Positions 1 to 8,071 are shown, counted from the stretch's first letter. The stretch is 64,000 nt of DNA from Sphingopyxis terrae subsp. terrae NBRC 15098 (GCF_001598815.1 NZ_BCZQ01000028.1:25017-89016); one strand, 5' to 3'. Translations and numbers: made by a program. Notes: a model not told the origin generated them from the letters alone.

Positions 1-1241
1 GTACCGAAAATGCCGACGCTGCGCCCGCCGCGCCCGCGCTCGATCGAACCGTGCGATTTGACATAGCGTATCGCGCCGTCGGCGCGGATGATCCGTCCCT
101 GATATTCGAAGGGTTCGCCGGTGCGCACCGCCTCTTCCAATATCGCCCTCACCGCGGGCTGATCCTCTTCGACATATTGCTCGACGCTGGTCGTCACGCT
201 GACCGGCGCGCCGGGTTCGAGCCCGTGGATGCGATAGGTCTGGTCCGACCAGTGGATCGTCCAGCGCATCAGATCGACGCGCCAATGGCCCACCAGCGCA
301 GCCGCTTCGGCCTGCACCAGCCAGCGATTGCTCTGCTCGAGCCGTTTGGCGAGCCGGCGCTGGACGACGAGCGATGCAGCGAGCGGCAGCGCGGTCGACT
401 GAAGCGCGAGCAGATAGAATTGCAGGAAGAAGACCTGCTCCTTGACGCTGGCCTCCATCGCCGCGACCGGCCCGTGCCCCTGCCCGGTCAGCCAGGCCGC
501 GATGCCGGCGATGATGAGCATGCCGGCCGCGGCGCCGAACGGACCGACGCGATAGGCGGCGACGATCACCGCGATGACCGGAAGGAATGTCGCCGGAAAA
601 TGCGATTGTTCGAAGCTGACCGCGGTGATCAGCGCCGCAAGCGCGAGCACCGAGATCGCTTCGATCTTCATGCGCATGGTCGCATTGTCGAGCGCCTTCG
701 ACGCGACAAGCCGCGTCAGCATGATCAACGGCGGCGCCACGATCAGCATGCCGAGCGCCACGGTCGTCATCCACGAGAGGAAGAAGTCGAGGCCGATGCC
801 GCCGAAAGCCAGCATCGTACCGCCCCCCGCGATCAAGGCACTGGCCATGCTGGCCACGATCACCGCAAGGCAGAAGCTGGCGACGGCGCGCGGCACCATG
901 AACGAGAGGTCCTCGCCCTCGCGGCGGCGAACGATCCAGAAGGCGAGCCCCGCCTCGACCGAATTGGCGAGCGTGAAAATCGCCGCCATCAGGAAGGGCG
1001 CCCCGCTCAGCATGTTCGCGGCAAGGCTGGCCGCCGCTGCGGCGCCGATCGCCGCCGGTCGTGCGCGCCCCGGCATCAACAGCAGCAACGCCAGGAAATA
1101 GCCGCTCGGCGGCCAGATCGCGGCGATATTGTCCTCCCCCTTCGTCGCATGCAGCGACAGGCTGGCGAGCATGAAATAGCCAAGCGCCATCAGCAGCGAC
1201 CAGAACGTCGCTTCTACTCGTGGGGGGAGTGTCCGCGTCAT
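1..1241 (-). CDS. MASE1-PAS membrane sensor protein, 3' end outside window (partial)
   Basis: Reading the minus strand from the ATG at 1241 gives 413 uninterrupted codons running off the left edge. The first roughly 290 residues are a multi-helix membrane region with the features of MASE1, an integral membrane sensory domain (an IWPPSG motif in the first loop, repeated hydrophobic helices). From about residue 300 a PAS domain begins (GHWRVDL, then WSDQTYRIHGLEP, ending near RADGAIRYVKSHG). In this family MASE1-PAS is normally followed by GGDEF/EAL or a histidine kinase, but the output domain lies outside the window, so cyclic-di-GMP turnover or phosphotransfer cannot be decided. The long plus-strand frame across this stretch has no recognisable domain and is antisense. 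Confidence 0.82.
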   Translation of the reverse strand, partial: MTRTLPPRVEATFWSLLMALGYFMLASLSLHATKGEDNIAAIWPPSGYFLALLLLMPGRARPAAIGAAAAASLAANMLSGAPFLMAAIFTLANSVEAGLAFWIVRRREGEDLSFMVPRAVASFCLAVIVASMASALIAGGGTMLAFGGIGLDFFLSWMTTVALGMLIVAPPLIMLTRLVASKALDNATMRMKIEAISVLALAALITAVSFEQSHFPATFLPVIAVIVAAYRVGPFGAAAGMLIIAGIAAWLTGQGHGPVAAMEASVKEQVFFLQFYLLALQSTALPLAASLVVQRRLAKRLEQSNRWLVQAEAAALVGHWRVDLMRWTIHWSDQTYRIHGLEPGAPVSVTTSVEQYVEEDQPAVRAILEEAVRTGEPFEYQGRIIRADGAIRYVKSHGSIERGRGGRSVGIFG

Positions 1242-1332
1242 GCCCGTTATCTGGCAAAAACTGGAAAACAAATGGCTAACATCGCCACCTGTTTAGCCGG
1301 GAACGGGCGCGAAATCTCTGCAAATCATCGCG

Positions 1333-1953
1333 TTAGTCGAACCCGCCGAAAGTCATTGCGACGACCTGTTCGACCCGCGCTTCGTCCCATTCGATCCGGC
1401 GGTCGAGAATCAGCATTGCCAGCCCGTGCACCAATGACCAAGCGTGGAGCGCCGCGACGTCGGGCGCATCGAGCTGCGGCAGCGCCTGCGACACCCCGAC
1501 GCGCAGCAGGTTGAAGGCGGTTTCGCCGCCATCGGTCCCCGCTTCGCGATAGCGTTCGGGCATCTGGCGCGTGAAGCTGAGCCGAAAGATAGCGGGGTCT
1601 TCGTGCGCAAAGCGGACATAGGCGATACCGATCGCAAGAAAGCCCGCCTTGCCGCCGCCCGCCTTGAGCCACGCCTGCGCCTGCAACGCCCCCAGCCGCC
1701 GCAATCCTTCGTCGGCCAGCGCGTCGAGCAGCGCCTCCTTGTCGGGGAAATGCCGGTAAAGCGCGGTCGCGCTGACGCCGACGTCGCGCGCCAGCGCGCG
1801 CAGGCCGAGTTCCGCATCGTCGCCCTCGGTCAGCCGCTTCATCCCGGCGGCGATCACCGCAGCGCGCAGGTCGCCATGATGATAGCCCTTGCCACGCGGC
1901 GTCGCCACCGCATCGACATTTTCCATGTTGACACTGTTATCTTCGTCGATCAT
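1333..1953 (-). CDS. TetR/AcrR family transcriptional regulator
   Basis: 206 residues from the ATG at 1953. An N-terminal TetR-type helix-turn-helix (LRALARDVGVSATALYRHF then PDKEALLDALA, about residues 47-75) is followed by a WHG-like ligand domain. It is divergent from the carotenoid oxygenase at 2005, so it probably represses that gene and itself. An alternative start at 1926 would place both candidate operators upstream of the coding sequence. Neither start has a clear Shine-Dalgarno, so the mRNA may be leaderless. The ligand is unknown; an apocarotenoid or an aromatic substrate of the neighbouring enzyme is an inference from position. Confidence 0.88.
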   Translation of the reverse strand: MIDEDNSVNMENVDAVATPRGKGYHHGDLRAAVIAAGMKRLTEGDDAELGLRALARDVGVSATALYRHFPDKEALLDALADEGLRRLGALQAQAWLKAGGGKAGFLAIGIAYVRFAHEDPAIFRLSFTRQMPERYREAGTDGGETAFNLLRVGVSQALPQLDAPDVAALHAWSLVHGLAMLILDRRIEWDEARVEQVVAMTFGGFD

Positions 1954-1970
1954 GTTTGCACTGTAAACAT
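1952..1970. promoter_or_regulatory. Candidate TetR operator in the divergent intergenic region
   Basis: A 19-bp near-perfect palindrome with arms ATGTTT/AAACAT around a CACTG core and one mismatched pair. A weaker element with the same ACACTGT core is centred 27 bp away at 1934. Position between divergent tetR and oxygenase genes fits autoregulated repression. The site overlaps the start codon if the regulator begins at 1953. Confidence 0.55.
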
Positions 1971-2004
1971 CGCGAGTCGGTCGCGCAAGCGAAAGGAGAA
2001 GGGC

Positions 2005-3447
2005 ATGGCGAGCAATATGGAAACGCTGATCCGCGGCGCGGTCACCAAAGGAATCGGCAAGGTCGCCGATTTCAACCGCAAGCGCCTGCCCCGCCCCACC
2101 GACGCGCATCCCTATCTGACCGGCATCCACAAACCGATGACCGAGGAATTGACGATCGAGGCCCTGCGCGTCGACGGGGACATTCCCGCGGCGCTTTCGG
2201 GGCGTTATCTGCGCAATGGCCCCAACCCGGCTCTCCCCCCCGATCCCGCGAGCTACCACTGGTTCACGGGCGCCGGCATGGTCCACGGGCTGCGCATCGG
2301 CGACGGCAAGGCGCACTGGTATCGCAACCGCTGGGTGCGCGGGACCGAGGCGTGCGCAAAGCTCGGCGAGCCGATCCCCCCCGGCCCGCGCACCGACGGC
2401 TTCGATGCCCCCAACACCAATGTCGTCGGATTGGCGGGACGTACCTTTGCGATCGTCGAGGCGGGCGGCAAGCCCGTCGAACTCGACGATCAACTCATGA
2501 CGATCGCCCACAACCCCTTCGACGGCACCCTCGCTGGCCCTTACACGGCGCACCCGCATCATGACCCGCTCACCGGCGAGACGCATGCGATCACCTACCG
2601 CGGCGACGAAATGAACAAGGTCTGGCACGTCGTGCTCGACGACAAGGCGCAGGTGATCCGTGAAGAAGCGGTCGCAGTGAACGACGGTCCGTCGATTCAC
2701 GACTGCGCTATCACCGAACATTACGTGCTGGTGTTCGATCTGCCCGTCACCTTTTCGATGAAATCGCTGCTCGCCGGCTATCGCTTTCCCTATGCGTGGA
2801 ACGAAGCCCATCCCGCGCGGGTCGGCCTCCTCCCCAGGAAAGGCCGTGGCGACGAGGTGGTGTGGGTGCCGGTCGATCCCTGCTATGTCTTTCACCCCGC
2901 CAATGCGTTCGAAACCACCGACGGCAAGGTCATCGTCGATGTCGTCGCGCACGACACGATGTTCGCGCGCTCGAAGCGCGGCCCCGACAGCGAACGGTCG
3001 CGCATGGAACGCTGGACGATCGACCCGGTGGCAGGGACCACGACGCGCGCAGTTGTACACGATCATCCGCAGGAATTTCCGCGCTACGACGAGCGCCTGA
3101 CCACCCGCCCCTATCGCTATATCTACAGCGTCGCCATTCCGGGCGGTGACGCGGTCGAAATGGCGATCGCCGATACCCGGCTGTTCCGCCACGATCTGGA
3201 AAAGGGTGTGACCGAGGCGCGCGATTTCGGTCCTGGACGCCACCCCGGCGAGTTTGTCTTCGTCCCGCGCAGCGCCGCCGGGGCCGAAGATGACGGCTGG
3301 CTGATCGGCCTGGTGGTCGACATGACCAACGAGACGAGCGAGCTCGTCATCCTCAACGCCGACGATTTTACCGGCGCGCCGCAAGCGGTAATCCATCTGC
3401 CGCACCGGATCCCGCCCGGCTTTCATGGCAATTGGATCGCTGACTGA
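2005..3447 (+). CDS. Carotenoid oxygenase (RPE65/CCD family non-haem iron dioxygenase)
   Basis: 480 residues; AAGGAG lies 8 bases before the ATG. The four iron-ligating histidines expected of the seven-bladed propeller fold are present: His183 (AHPHHDP), His232 (PSIHDC), His297 (VFHPANAF) and the C-terminal His474 (GFHGNW). Family members cleave a conjugated C=C bond of carotenoids, apocarotenoids or stilbenes (lignostilbene dioxygenases) with O2. Sphingomonads carry both carotenoid-cleaving and lignostilbene-cleaving members, and the substrate cannot be told from sequence alone. It is divergent from a TetR gene that probably controls it. The protein is cytosolic, with no signal peptide. Confidence 0.93.
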   Translation: MASNMETLIRGAVTKGIGKVADFNRKRLPRPTDAHPYLTGIHKPMTEELTIEALRVDGDIPAALSGRYLRNGPNPALPPDPASYHWFTGAGMVHGLRIGDGKAHWYRNRWVRGTEACAKLGEPIPPGPRTDGFDAPNTNVVGLAGRTFAIVEAGGKPVELDDQLMTIAHNPFDGTLAGPYTAHPHHDPLTGETHAITYRGDEMNKVWHVVLDDKAQVIREEAVAVNDGPSIHDCAITEHYVLVFDLPVTFSMKSLLAGYRFPYAWNEAHPARVGLLPRKGRGDEVVWVPVDPCYVFHPANAFETTDGKVIVDVVAHDTMFARSKRGPDSERSRMERWTIDPVAGTTTRAVVHDHPQEFPRYDERLTTRPYRYIYSVAIPGGDAVEMAIADTRLFRHDLEKGVTEARDFGPGRHPGEFVFVPRSAAGAEDDGWLIGLVVDMTNETSELVILNADDFTGAPQAVIHLPHRIPPGFHGNWIAD

Positions 3448-3533
3448 GCCACGGCGCGGCGGCCGGTCGCAACCCCGACTCGGTTCGCCGACGCGCCGAA
3501 TCTTCGTCCAATCGCCGGGCCGCCACGGCTCGT

Positions 3534-3569
3534 CGTGAAAAGCGCTGTCATTTGGCAGCGCTTTTCACG
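3534..3569. terminator. Perfect 14-bp inverted repeat (terminator or regulatory hairpin)
   Basis: CGTGAAAAGCGCTG and its exact reverse complement flank an 8-base loop. It lies 86 bases after the oxygenase stop and 22 bases before the next ATG. No clean T-tract follows, so it is either a weak terminator or a 5'-UTR hairpin of the downstream gene. Confidence 0.5.
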
Positions 3570-3591
3570 CGCGGTTCGTTTTCCTTTCACT

Positions 3592-4611
3592 ATGACGAAG
3601 AAGCTCCCCCTCCTCCGCCCTGCCACGAGCGCGATGGCCGCGTTCCTGGTCCTGTCCACCCCGGCCGCCTTTGCGCAGACCGCGCCGGCCGAAACCACGC
3701 CCCCCGCGATGGCGCCCGAACCCGTCGCGCCGCCGGTTGTGATGGTGCCGCCGGTCGCCGCACCGGCTCCGCAGACGACGCAGCCTGCGACGCCCGTACC
3801 TGCGCCGGTCATCCGCGTGCCGCTCGACGTCGCGCCCCCCGCTACCGAAGCAACGCCGAAGGTGGCCGAACCGCAGGCCGAGGCGCTCCCCGCGCCGCGC
3901 GCCGAACGTCAGGCGAAAGCCGCACCGGCCGAGCGGACCCGCGAGCCCGCCGCAGCCCCGGCCAGCCCCGCAACCGAACCAGCCGCACCGGCTACCGCAG
4001 CCGCATCGACGCTCGCCGAAGATAGCGCACTGACGCCGCCGCTCGCGGCGCCGGTTGCCGAACCGGCAGATCCTGTGGTCGCGCAGCGCGCCGATGCCGG
4101 CGGCGACGCCTTCCCCTGGGAAATCGCTGGCGGCGCCGCCGCTCTTCTGCTCGCGGGCGGCGCAGCCTTCGCCTTGATGCGCCGCCGTCGCGCCGATGGT
4201 GTCGTCGAGGAAACGCGCTACGAAGATGGGCCGGTCGCGGCCCCTGCGCCCGAAGCCTATCGCGCGCCTGTCATTACGGCGCCGCCCGCCAAGCCGCGTT
4301 CGGCGCCCGCATTCGCCACCGCGCCGCACGGCAGCATGGGCCGCCATGAGGCGCTGGCCATCGCCGGCCCGAGCGAGGACAATCCCTTCCTGACGCTCAA
4401 GAAGCGGCTGAAGCGCGCGCGCTTCTATGACCGCCGCGAACGGATGGACTATGATGCGCTGCTCGCTGAACAGAAGGATATGCGCCGCCAGCCGGCCAGC
4501 GCGTGGGACATCGCCCAGCGTCCCGAACCGGCCCCGGCGCAGCAGGACGTGCATCGTCCGGATATCCGCCCCGCGCGCCCGGGCCTGCGCCCCGGTTTCG
4601 CCAAGGGCTGA
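3592..4611 (+). CDS. Exported Ala/Pro-rich single-pass membrane protein, function unknown
   Basis: 339 residues from the ATG at 3592; a GTG in frame at 3535 would begin inside the 14-bp hairpin and is disfavoured. An N-terminal signal (LPLLRPATSAMAAFLVLS, cleavage near AFA-QT) leads into a roughly 140-residue low-complexity Ala/Pro/Thr stretch. A transmembrane helix (AGGAAALLLAGGAAFALM) follows and stops at an RRRR anchor. The cytoplasmic C-terminal part is charged (FLTLKKRLKRARFYDRRERM, then WDIAQRPEP) and looks like the conserved element. The architecture suggests an envelope-spanning tether. No family is recognised. The gene ends before the bidirectional terminator shared with rplL. Confidence 0.72.
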   Translation: MTKKLPLLRPATSAMAAFLVLSTPAAFAQTAPAETTPPAMAPEPVAPPVVMVPPVAAPAPQTTQPATPVPAPVIRVPLDVAPPATEATPKVAEPQAEALPAPRAERQAKAAPAERTREPAAAPASPATEPAAPATAAASTLAEDSALTPPLAAPVAEPADPVVAQRADAGGDAFPWEIAGGAAALLLAGGAAFALMRRRRADGVVEETRYEDGPVAAPAPEAYRAPVITAPPAKPRSAPAFATAPHGSMGRHEALAIAGPSEDNPFLTLKKRLKRARFYDRRERMDYDALLAEQKDMRRQPASAWDIAQRPEPAPAQQDVHRPDIRPARPGLRPGFAKG

Positions 4612-4659
4612 GCCAGAGGCTGACCAGCCGCGCGCGCCAAGTTTGTTCGTCGCGCAAGG

Positions 4660-4693
4660 AAAAAGGGCGGCGCCGCAAGGCACCGCCCTTTTT
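4660..4693. terminator. Bidirectional rho-independent terminator
   Basis: AAAAAGGGCGG pairs with CCGCCCTTTTT across a 12-base loop, giving an 11-bp stem with a U-run in both directions. It sits between the convergent ends of the membrane-protein gene (4611) and rplL (4750), so it can terminate both. This means rplL is the last gene of its operon here. Confidence 0.9.
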
Positions 4694-4749
4694 CTTGTCG
4701 CCATGGTTCCGCCGGGAGCCGGCGGCAACTGCTGCGAACGACAGCGAAC

Positions 4750-5124
4750 TTACTTGAGTTCGACGGTCGCGCCGGCAGCTTCCAGCTTCTTCTTGATGTC
4801 TTCGGCTTCGGCCTTGTTGACACCTTCCTTGACAGCCTTCGGCGCGCCTTCGACGAGCGCCTTGGCTTCGCCCAGGCCCAGGCCGGTGATCGCGCGGACT
4901 TCCTTGATGACGTTGATCTTCTGACCACCGTCGCCGGTCAGGACGACGTCGAACTCGTCCTTTTCTTCAGCAGCCGGAGCGCCAGCGCCAGCAGCCGGAG
5001 CGGCAACAGCGACAGCAGCGGCGGCCGAAACGCCCCACTTTTCTTCGAGCATCTTCGAAAGTTCAGCAGCTTCCAGAACGGTCAGCGCCGACAGGTCTTC
5101 AACGATCTTAGCAAGATCAGCCAT
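4750..5124 (-). CDS. rplL: 50S ribosomal protein L7/L12
   Basis: 124 residues from the ATG at 5124, chosen because GGAGA is spaced 6 bases from it; the ATG two codons upstream (5130) abuts the GGAGA. The N-terminal dimerisation segment ([20 protein letters not shown]), Ala-rich hinge and globular C-terminal domain ([20 protein letters not shown] to ATVELK) are all typical. It forms the ribosomal stalk with L10 and recruits translational GTPases. It follows rplJ by 56 bases and is closed by the terminator at 4660-4693; rpoB does not follow as it does in most bacteria. Confidence 0.98.
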   Translation of the reverse strand: MADLAKIVEDLSALTVLEAAELSKMLEEKWGVSAAAAVAVAAPAAGAGAPAAEEKDEFDVVLTGDGGQKINVIKEVRAITGLGLGEAKALVEGAPKAVKEGVNKAEAEDIKKKLEAAGATVELK

Positions 5125-5141
5125 TTTCATTCTCCATCAGA

Positions 5142-5157
5142 ACCGGGATAGCCCGGT
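5142..5157. promoter_or_regulatory. Small stem-loop in the rplJ-rplL intergenic spacer
   Basis: ACCGGG and CCCGGT form a 6-bp stem with a four-base loop just upstream of the rplL Shine-Dalgarno. It could modulate rplL translation or mRNA processing, which would help supply the excess of L7/L12 over L10. This is inference from position only. Confidence 0.35.
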
Positions 5158-5180
5158 GAATTGGTAAGGGTAGGTAGGGT

Positions 5181-5696
5181 TTATGCCGCTTCCTTGGCGC
5201 CATAGGCACCAAAGACCCGCGCCAGCTGACCAGCCGGGGCTGCCGCAATCTGGGCAACCTTGGTGGCCGGAGCCTGAAGCAGGCCGATAAGCGTGCCGCG
5301 CAGCTCGTCGAGCGACGGCAGCGAAGCGAGCGCCTTCACGCCTTCCACGTCGAGGACCACATCCCCCATGCCGCCGCCAACGATTTCAAGCTTGTCGTTG
5401 GTCTTGGCAAATTCCACGGCGATCTTCGCAGCCGCCACCGCATCGGTGGAAGCGGCAATAGCCGTGGGACCGGTCAGATAATCGCTGATGCCGGTGTAGG
5501 GCGTGCCTTCGAGCGCGATCTTGGCCAGGCGGTTCTTCGCGACCTTGAAGCTCGCGCCCGCGTCGCGCATCTGCTGGCGAAGCACCGTCGACTGGGCGAC
5601 GGTAAGACCAAGGTTGCGAACGATCACAACCGAAGCCGCATTCGACAGCGTAGCGTTCAGCGAGGATACGGCATCGGCTTTTTGAGCACGATCCAT
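5181..5696 (-). CDS. rplJ: 50S ribosomal protein L10
   Basis: 171 residues from the ATG at 5696 (GGAG 9 bases upstream). The longer in-frame extension upstream is the leader region and is not protein-like. The N-terminal rRNA-binding domain ([23 protein letters not shown] start, then [20 protein letters not shown]) and the C-terminal helix that holds L7/L12 dimers ([20 protein letters not shown]) are clear. L10 forms the base of the ribosomal stalk. The usual upstream genes rplK and rplA are absent; a PadR regulator gene lies divergently instead. Confidence 0.97.
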   Translation of the reverse strand: MDRAQKADAVSSLNATLSNAASVVIVRNLGLTVAQSTVLRQQMRDAGASFKVAKNRLAKIALEGTPYTGISDYLTGPTAIAASTDAVAAAKIAVEFAKTNDKLEIVGGGMGDVVLDVEGVKALASLPSLDELRGTLIGLLQAPATKVAQIAAAPAGQLARVFGAYGAKEAA

Positions 5697-6107
5697 GCCT
5701 GTTTCTCCACTCTGTGCCCGGATGCGCGCAACAGGGCGCGCCGCCGGGCGGCTAACGAACGCAAAGGCCAGAAAGGACGCATCCCGTCTGTCCGTTGCGT
5801 GGCGATGTCCGATGGGGTCGGTCAAGCCGCGGGCGCCTGGATACAGGCGGGCGACCGAAAAAGACTGTTCCCCGTCTAGGCTGGAAATTAAGCGGAGCAA
5901 ATCCCCCGCACCAACTGTCTCGGACGGAATTGCCAGGATCGGAACCCTGACAACACGGGGGCGCCTAATAGCGGCGAGCCGCAGCGAGTCAAGGGAAATA
6001 GCCGCTCCGGCCACAGAGCGCTCGCGCATAAAATCGCAAAACCCCTTGCGCAATTTTATTTAAGATATATCTTAGAGCTATCTAAAAACAGTCTGAAGGA
6101 TAAAGAC
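5697..6107. promoter_or_regulatory. Divergent intergenic region: long rplJ leader and padR promoter
   Basis: 411 bases without a convincing gene. The rplJ-proximal 250-300 bases would be transcribed as a long 5' leader; L10 autoregulates through its own leader in many bacteria, so that role is plausible here, but I cannot fold it reliably. The padR-proximal end is AT-rich and carries the palindromes annotated at 6061-6085. The minus-strand frame through the leader runs in phase into rplJ but lacks a Shine-Dalgarno or domain. Confidence 0.5.
6061..6085. promoter_or_regulatory. Candidate PadR operator (overlapping palindromes)
   Basis: TAAGATATATCTTA is a perfect 14-bp palindrome at 6061-6074, overlapped by an imperfect one, TTAGA-4-TCTAA, at 6072-6085. 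It lies 23-47 bases before the padR ATG in an otherwise GC-rich area. AT-rich dyads of this type next to a PadR gene are typical of autoregulation. Confidence 0.6.
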
Positions 6108-6713
6108 ATGCACTTTCATGGACATAGAGGCGATCGCGGATGCGGCATGCGCCATGGCATGCGACACGGCGGGCGCGGATTCGGACCCGGCTTCGGCCGC
6201 GGACGCGGCTTTGGTGGCCGTCACGGCCACGATGACGAGGGCCGCGGCCGGCGTCGCCGGATGTTCGACAGCGGCGAACTGCGCCTCGTCCTGTTGCGGC
6301 TGATCGCCGACGAACCGCGCCACGGCTACGACCTGATCCGGCGGATCGAGGAACTGACAGGCGGCGCCTACGCGCCCAGCCCCGGCGTGATCTACCCTAC
6401 CCTCACCTTGCTCGACGACATGGGCCAGATTGCCGCCGCCGACAGCGAGGGCGCCAAGAAGCTGTTCGCGATTACGCCGGAGGGTCAGGCCGAACTCGAC
6501 GCCAATGCCGCGCTCGTCGACGAACTGCTGGCGCGGCTGGCGGAGGTCGGCGATGAGCAGCAGCGCACCGACAGCGCTTCAGTGCGCCGGGCGATGGGCA
6601 ATTTGCGTGCCGTATTGATGAACCGGCTGCGCGACCGCGAGCTCGACGAAGCCACGCTCCACGAGATTGTGGCGCGGATCGACGAAGCGGCACAGAAGAT
6701 CGAGCGGCTTTGA
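6108..6713 (+). CDS. PadR family regulator with His/Gly-rich N-terminal extension (YqjI-like)
   Basis: 201 residues. The first 50 are His-, Gly- and Arg-rich with one Cys (MHFHGHRGDRGCGMRH then Gly-Arg repeats), resembling the metal-binding extension of E. coli YqjI, a nickel-responsive PadR protein. Residues 52-125 are the PadR winged helix (LVLLRLIADEPRHGYDLIRR, then APSPGVIYPTLTLLDDMG). The C-terminal helical part should mediate dimerisation. It overlaps a palindromic candidate operator and is translationally coupled or nearly so to a DUF2218 gene, a family often found beside siderophore-interacting reductases. A role in metal/iron homeostasis is inferred from these two facts. Confidence 0.85.
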   Translation: MHFHGHRGDRGCGMRHGMRHGGRGFGPGFGRGRGFGGRHGHDDEGRGRRRRMFDSGELRLVLLRLIADEPRHGYDLIRRIEELTGGAYAPSPGVIYPTLTLLDDMGQIAAADSEGAKKLFAITPEGQAELDANAALVDELLARLAEVGDEQQRTDSASVRRAMGNLRAVLMNRLRDRELDEATLHEIVARIDEAAQKIERL

Positions 6714-6724
6714 TGGAGGCTCAG

Positions 6725-7039
6725 ATGACCCATACCGCCACCGCGCAGGTCCCCACGGCGCATGCGAGCAAATATCTGCAGCAGCTTTGCAAGCATTGGC
6801 AGCATAATCTGGCGGTCGCCTTCACCGCCGATCACGGCACCGTCACCTTTCCGCGCGACGCGCGCGGAGCGGACTGGCCCGGCGACGGGCTGGTCACCTT
6901 CGACGCCGGCGAAGCCGCGCTGTCGGTTCGCATCGATGCGAGCGCCGAAGGCCAGCTCGAGGCACTGAAGGGCGCGGTCGCGCGTCATCTCGACCGCTTC
7001 GCCTTTCGCGAAGCGCCGCTGCGTGTCGACTGGCAATAG
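6725..7039 (+). CDS. DUF2218 domain protein
   Basis: 104 residues from the ATG at 6725, preceded by GGAGG at 5 bases. An ATG at 6713 overlapping the padR stop (TGATG) is the alternative. The sequence (SKYLQQLCKHWQHNLAVAF, then FDAGEAALSVRIDA and LERHLDRFAFRE-like end) matches the small DUF2218 family, whose members occur alone or fused or adjacent to siderophore-interacting FAD proteins and PadR regulators. Biochemical function is not known to me. The operon with a His-rich PadR protein suggests metal-dependent expression. Confidence 0.8.
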   Translation: MTHTATAQVPTAHASKYLQQLCKHWQHNLAVAFTADHGTVTFPRDARGADWPGDGLVTFDAGEAALSVRIDASAEGQLEALKGAVARHLDRFAFREAPLRVDWQ

Positions 7040-7106
7040 GCAAGGTCGAGCCGGGCGCGCGGTCTATACCGCCGGCCCGGCCGGTCAGCCGATGGTCTGC
7101 GTCATG

Positions 7107-7436
7107 TCAGTCGGCGCGCGCGGGAAGACCGTTGACGAGCTGATGCAGCTCACCGGCTTCCCACATTTCCATCATGATATCGCTGCCGCCGACGAATTCG
7201 CCCTTCACATAGAGCTGGGGGATCGTCGGCCAGTCCGAAAATTCCTTGATGCCCTGCCGGATTTCCATGTCCTGCAGCACATCGACGCTGGCATATTCGA
7301 CGCCAAGGCGGTCGAGCATCGCAATGGCGCGCGACGAAAAGCCGCACTGCGGGAAAAGCGGCGTGCCCTTCATGAAGAGCAGGACGGGATTGTCGGCGAC
7401 CAGCTTGGCAATGCGGTCGTGAGTGGCTTCGGTCAT
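7107..7436 (-). CDS. grxD: Monothiol glutaredoxin, Grx4/GrxD family
   Basis: 109 residues, the usual length of single-domain monothiol glutaredoxins. The CGFS active site is at Cys31, after the conserved MKGTP loop, and WPTIPQLYVKGEFVGGSDI supplies the cis-Pro and GG glutathione-binding elements. These proteins bind a glutathione-ligated [2Fe-2S] cluster and work with BolA in iron-sulfur trafficking and iron sensing. It is the last gene of a minus-strand cluster after the zeta inhibitor and bolA; the bolA gene next door is the expected partner. Confidence 0.96.
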   Translation of the reverse strand: MTEATHDRIAKLVADNPVLLFMKGTPLFPQCGFSSRAIAMLDRLGVEYASVDVLQDMEIRQGIKEFSDWPTIPQLYVKGEFVGGSDIMMEMWEAGELHQLVNGLPARAD

Positions 7437-7484
7437 AACAGGTCTCCGGCACGGGCGCGGGCGCGCCGCATTGGGGTCATACCC

Positions 7485-7718
7485 CTATGAAGGGATGGCG
7501 GTGGTCAATTGCAAGGCGTGAAGTTCGCCGCCCATGCGCCCACCAAGCGCCGCATAGACCGCCTTGTGCTGCGCGACGCGGCTCAATCCGCGAAAGGATT
7601 CGCTGACGATATGCGCCGCATAATGATCATTGTCGCCGGCAAGATCGGTGATCGTCACCTCCGCGTCGGGAAGCGCCGCCTCGATCATCGCCCGCAAATC
7701 GGATTCGCGCATGCCCAT
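7485..7718 (-). CDS. bolA: BolA family protein
   Basis: 77 residues from the ATG at 7718 (AGGA 10 bases upstream); a second ATG two codons later is possible. The conserved core is intact: SDLRAMIEAALPDAEV at the N-terminus, the DNDHYAAHIVSESFRGLSRV strand-helix with the invariant His, and HKAVYAALGG followed by HALQLTT. BolA-like proteins pair with monothiol glutaredoxins to bind a shared [2Fe-2S] cluster. The grxD gene follows 48 bases downstream, supporting that pairing. The preceding gene (7745-8071) is 26 bases away, so the three are probably co-transcribed. Confidence 0.95.
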   Translation of the reverse strand: MGMRESDLRAMIEAALPDAEVTITDLAGDNDHYAAHIVSESFRGLSRVAQHKAVYAALGGRMGGELHALQLTTAIPS

Positions 7719-7744
7719 GCCGGATGTCCTGCCTGGTTCCGCGA

Positions 7745-8071
7745 TCAGTTCTGCGTGTCGATGAACTGGCGGCGCGCCTCGGCCGTCTTTTCGTTGAGCA
7801 TCGAGCGGATTTCGGCGTCGCTGATCTCGACCGCGGCGGCGGTCAGGTCGCCAGCCAGCTTGCGGATCACATCTTCGTCGCCGGCCTCCTCGAAATCGGC
7901 CTGCACGACCGCCTTGGCATAGGCGTCGGTTTCCTCGGGCGTCAGCCCCATGCGCTCGGCGGCCCATTCGCCGAGCAGGCGATTGCGGCGTGCGGTGATG
8001 CGGAACTGCACCTCCTGGTCGCGGGCGAACTTCGCCTCGAAAGCCCGTTCACGATCGTCGAATCCGCTCAT
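7745..8071 (-). CDS. F1-ATPase inhibitor zeta subunit (DUF1476)
   Basis: 108 residues with the hallmarks of the alphaproteobacterial DUF1476 family: N-terminal FDDRERAFEAKFARDQEVQF, then RRNRLLGEWAAERMG, and a four-helix charged body. The Paracoccus denitrificans member is the zeta subunit, which blocks ATP hydrolysis by F1FO-ATP synthase by inserting its N-terminal segment, functionally like mitochondrial IF1. The location beside bolA and grxD is seen in other alphaproteobacteria. Inhibitory strength differs across species, so inhibition here is inferred. Confidence 0.88.
   Translation of the reverse strand: MSGFDDRERAFEAKFARDQEVQFRITARRNRLLGEWAAERMGLTPEETDAYAKAVVQADFEEAGDEDVIRKLAGDLTAAAVEISDAEIRSMLNEKTAEARRQFIDTQN

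Noticed and set aside
51..1514. Plus-strand frame of 487 codons
   Set aside because: Antisense to the MASE1-PAS gene, which reads cleanly as membrane helices and a PAS domain; this frame has none.
5697..6053. N-terminal extension of rplJ by 119 codons
   Set aside because: L10 is normally about 170 residues and the internal ATG at 5696 has a good Shine-Dalgarno; the extension is the mRNA leader.
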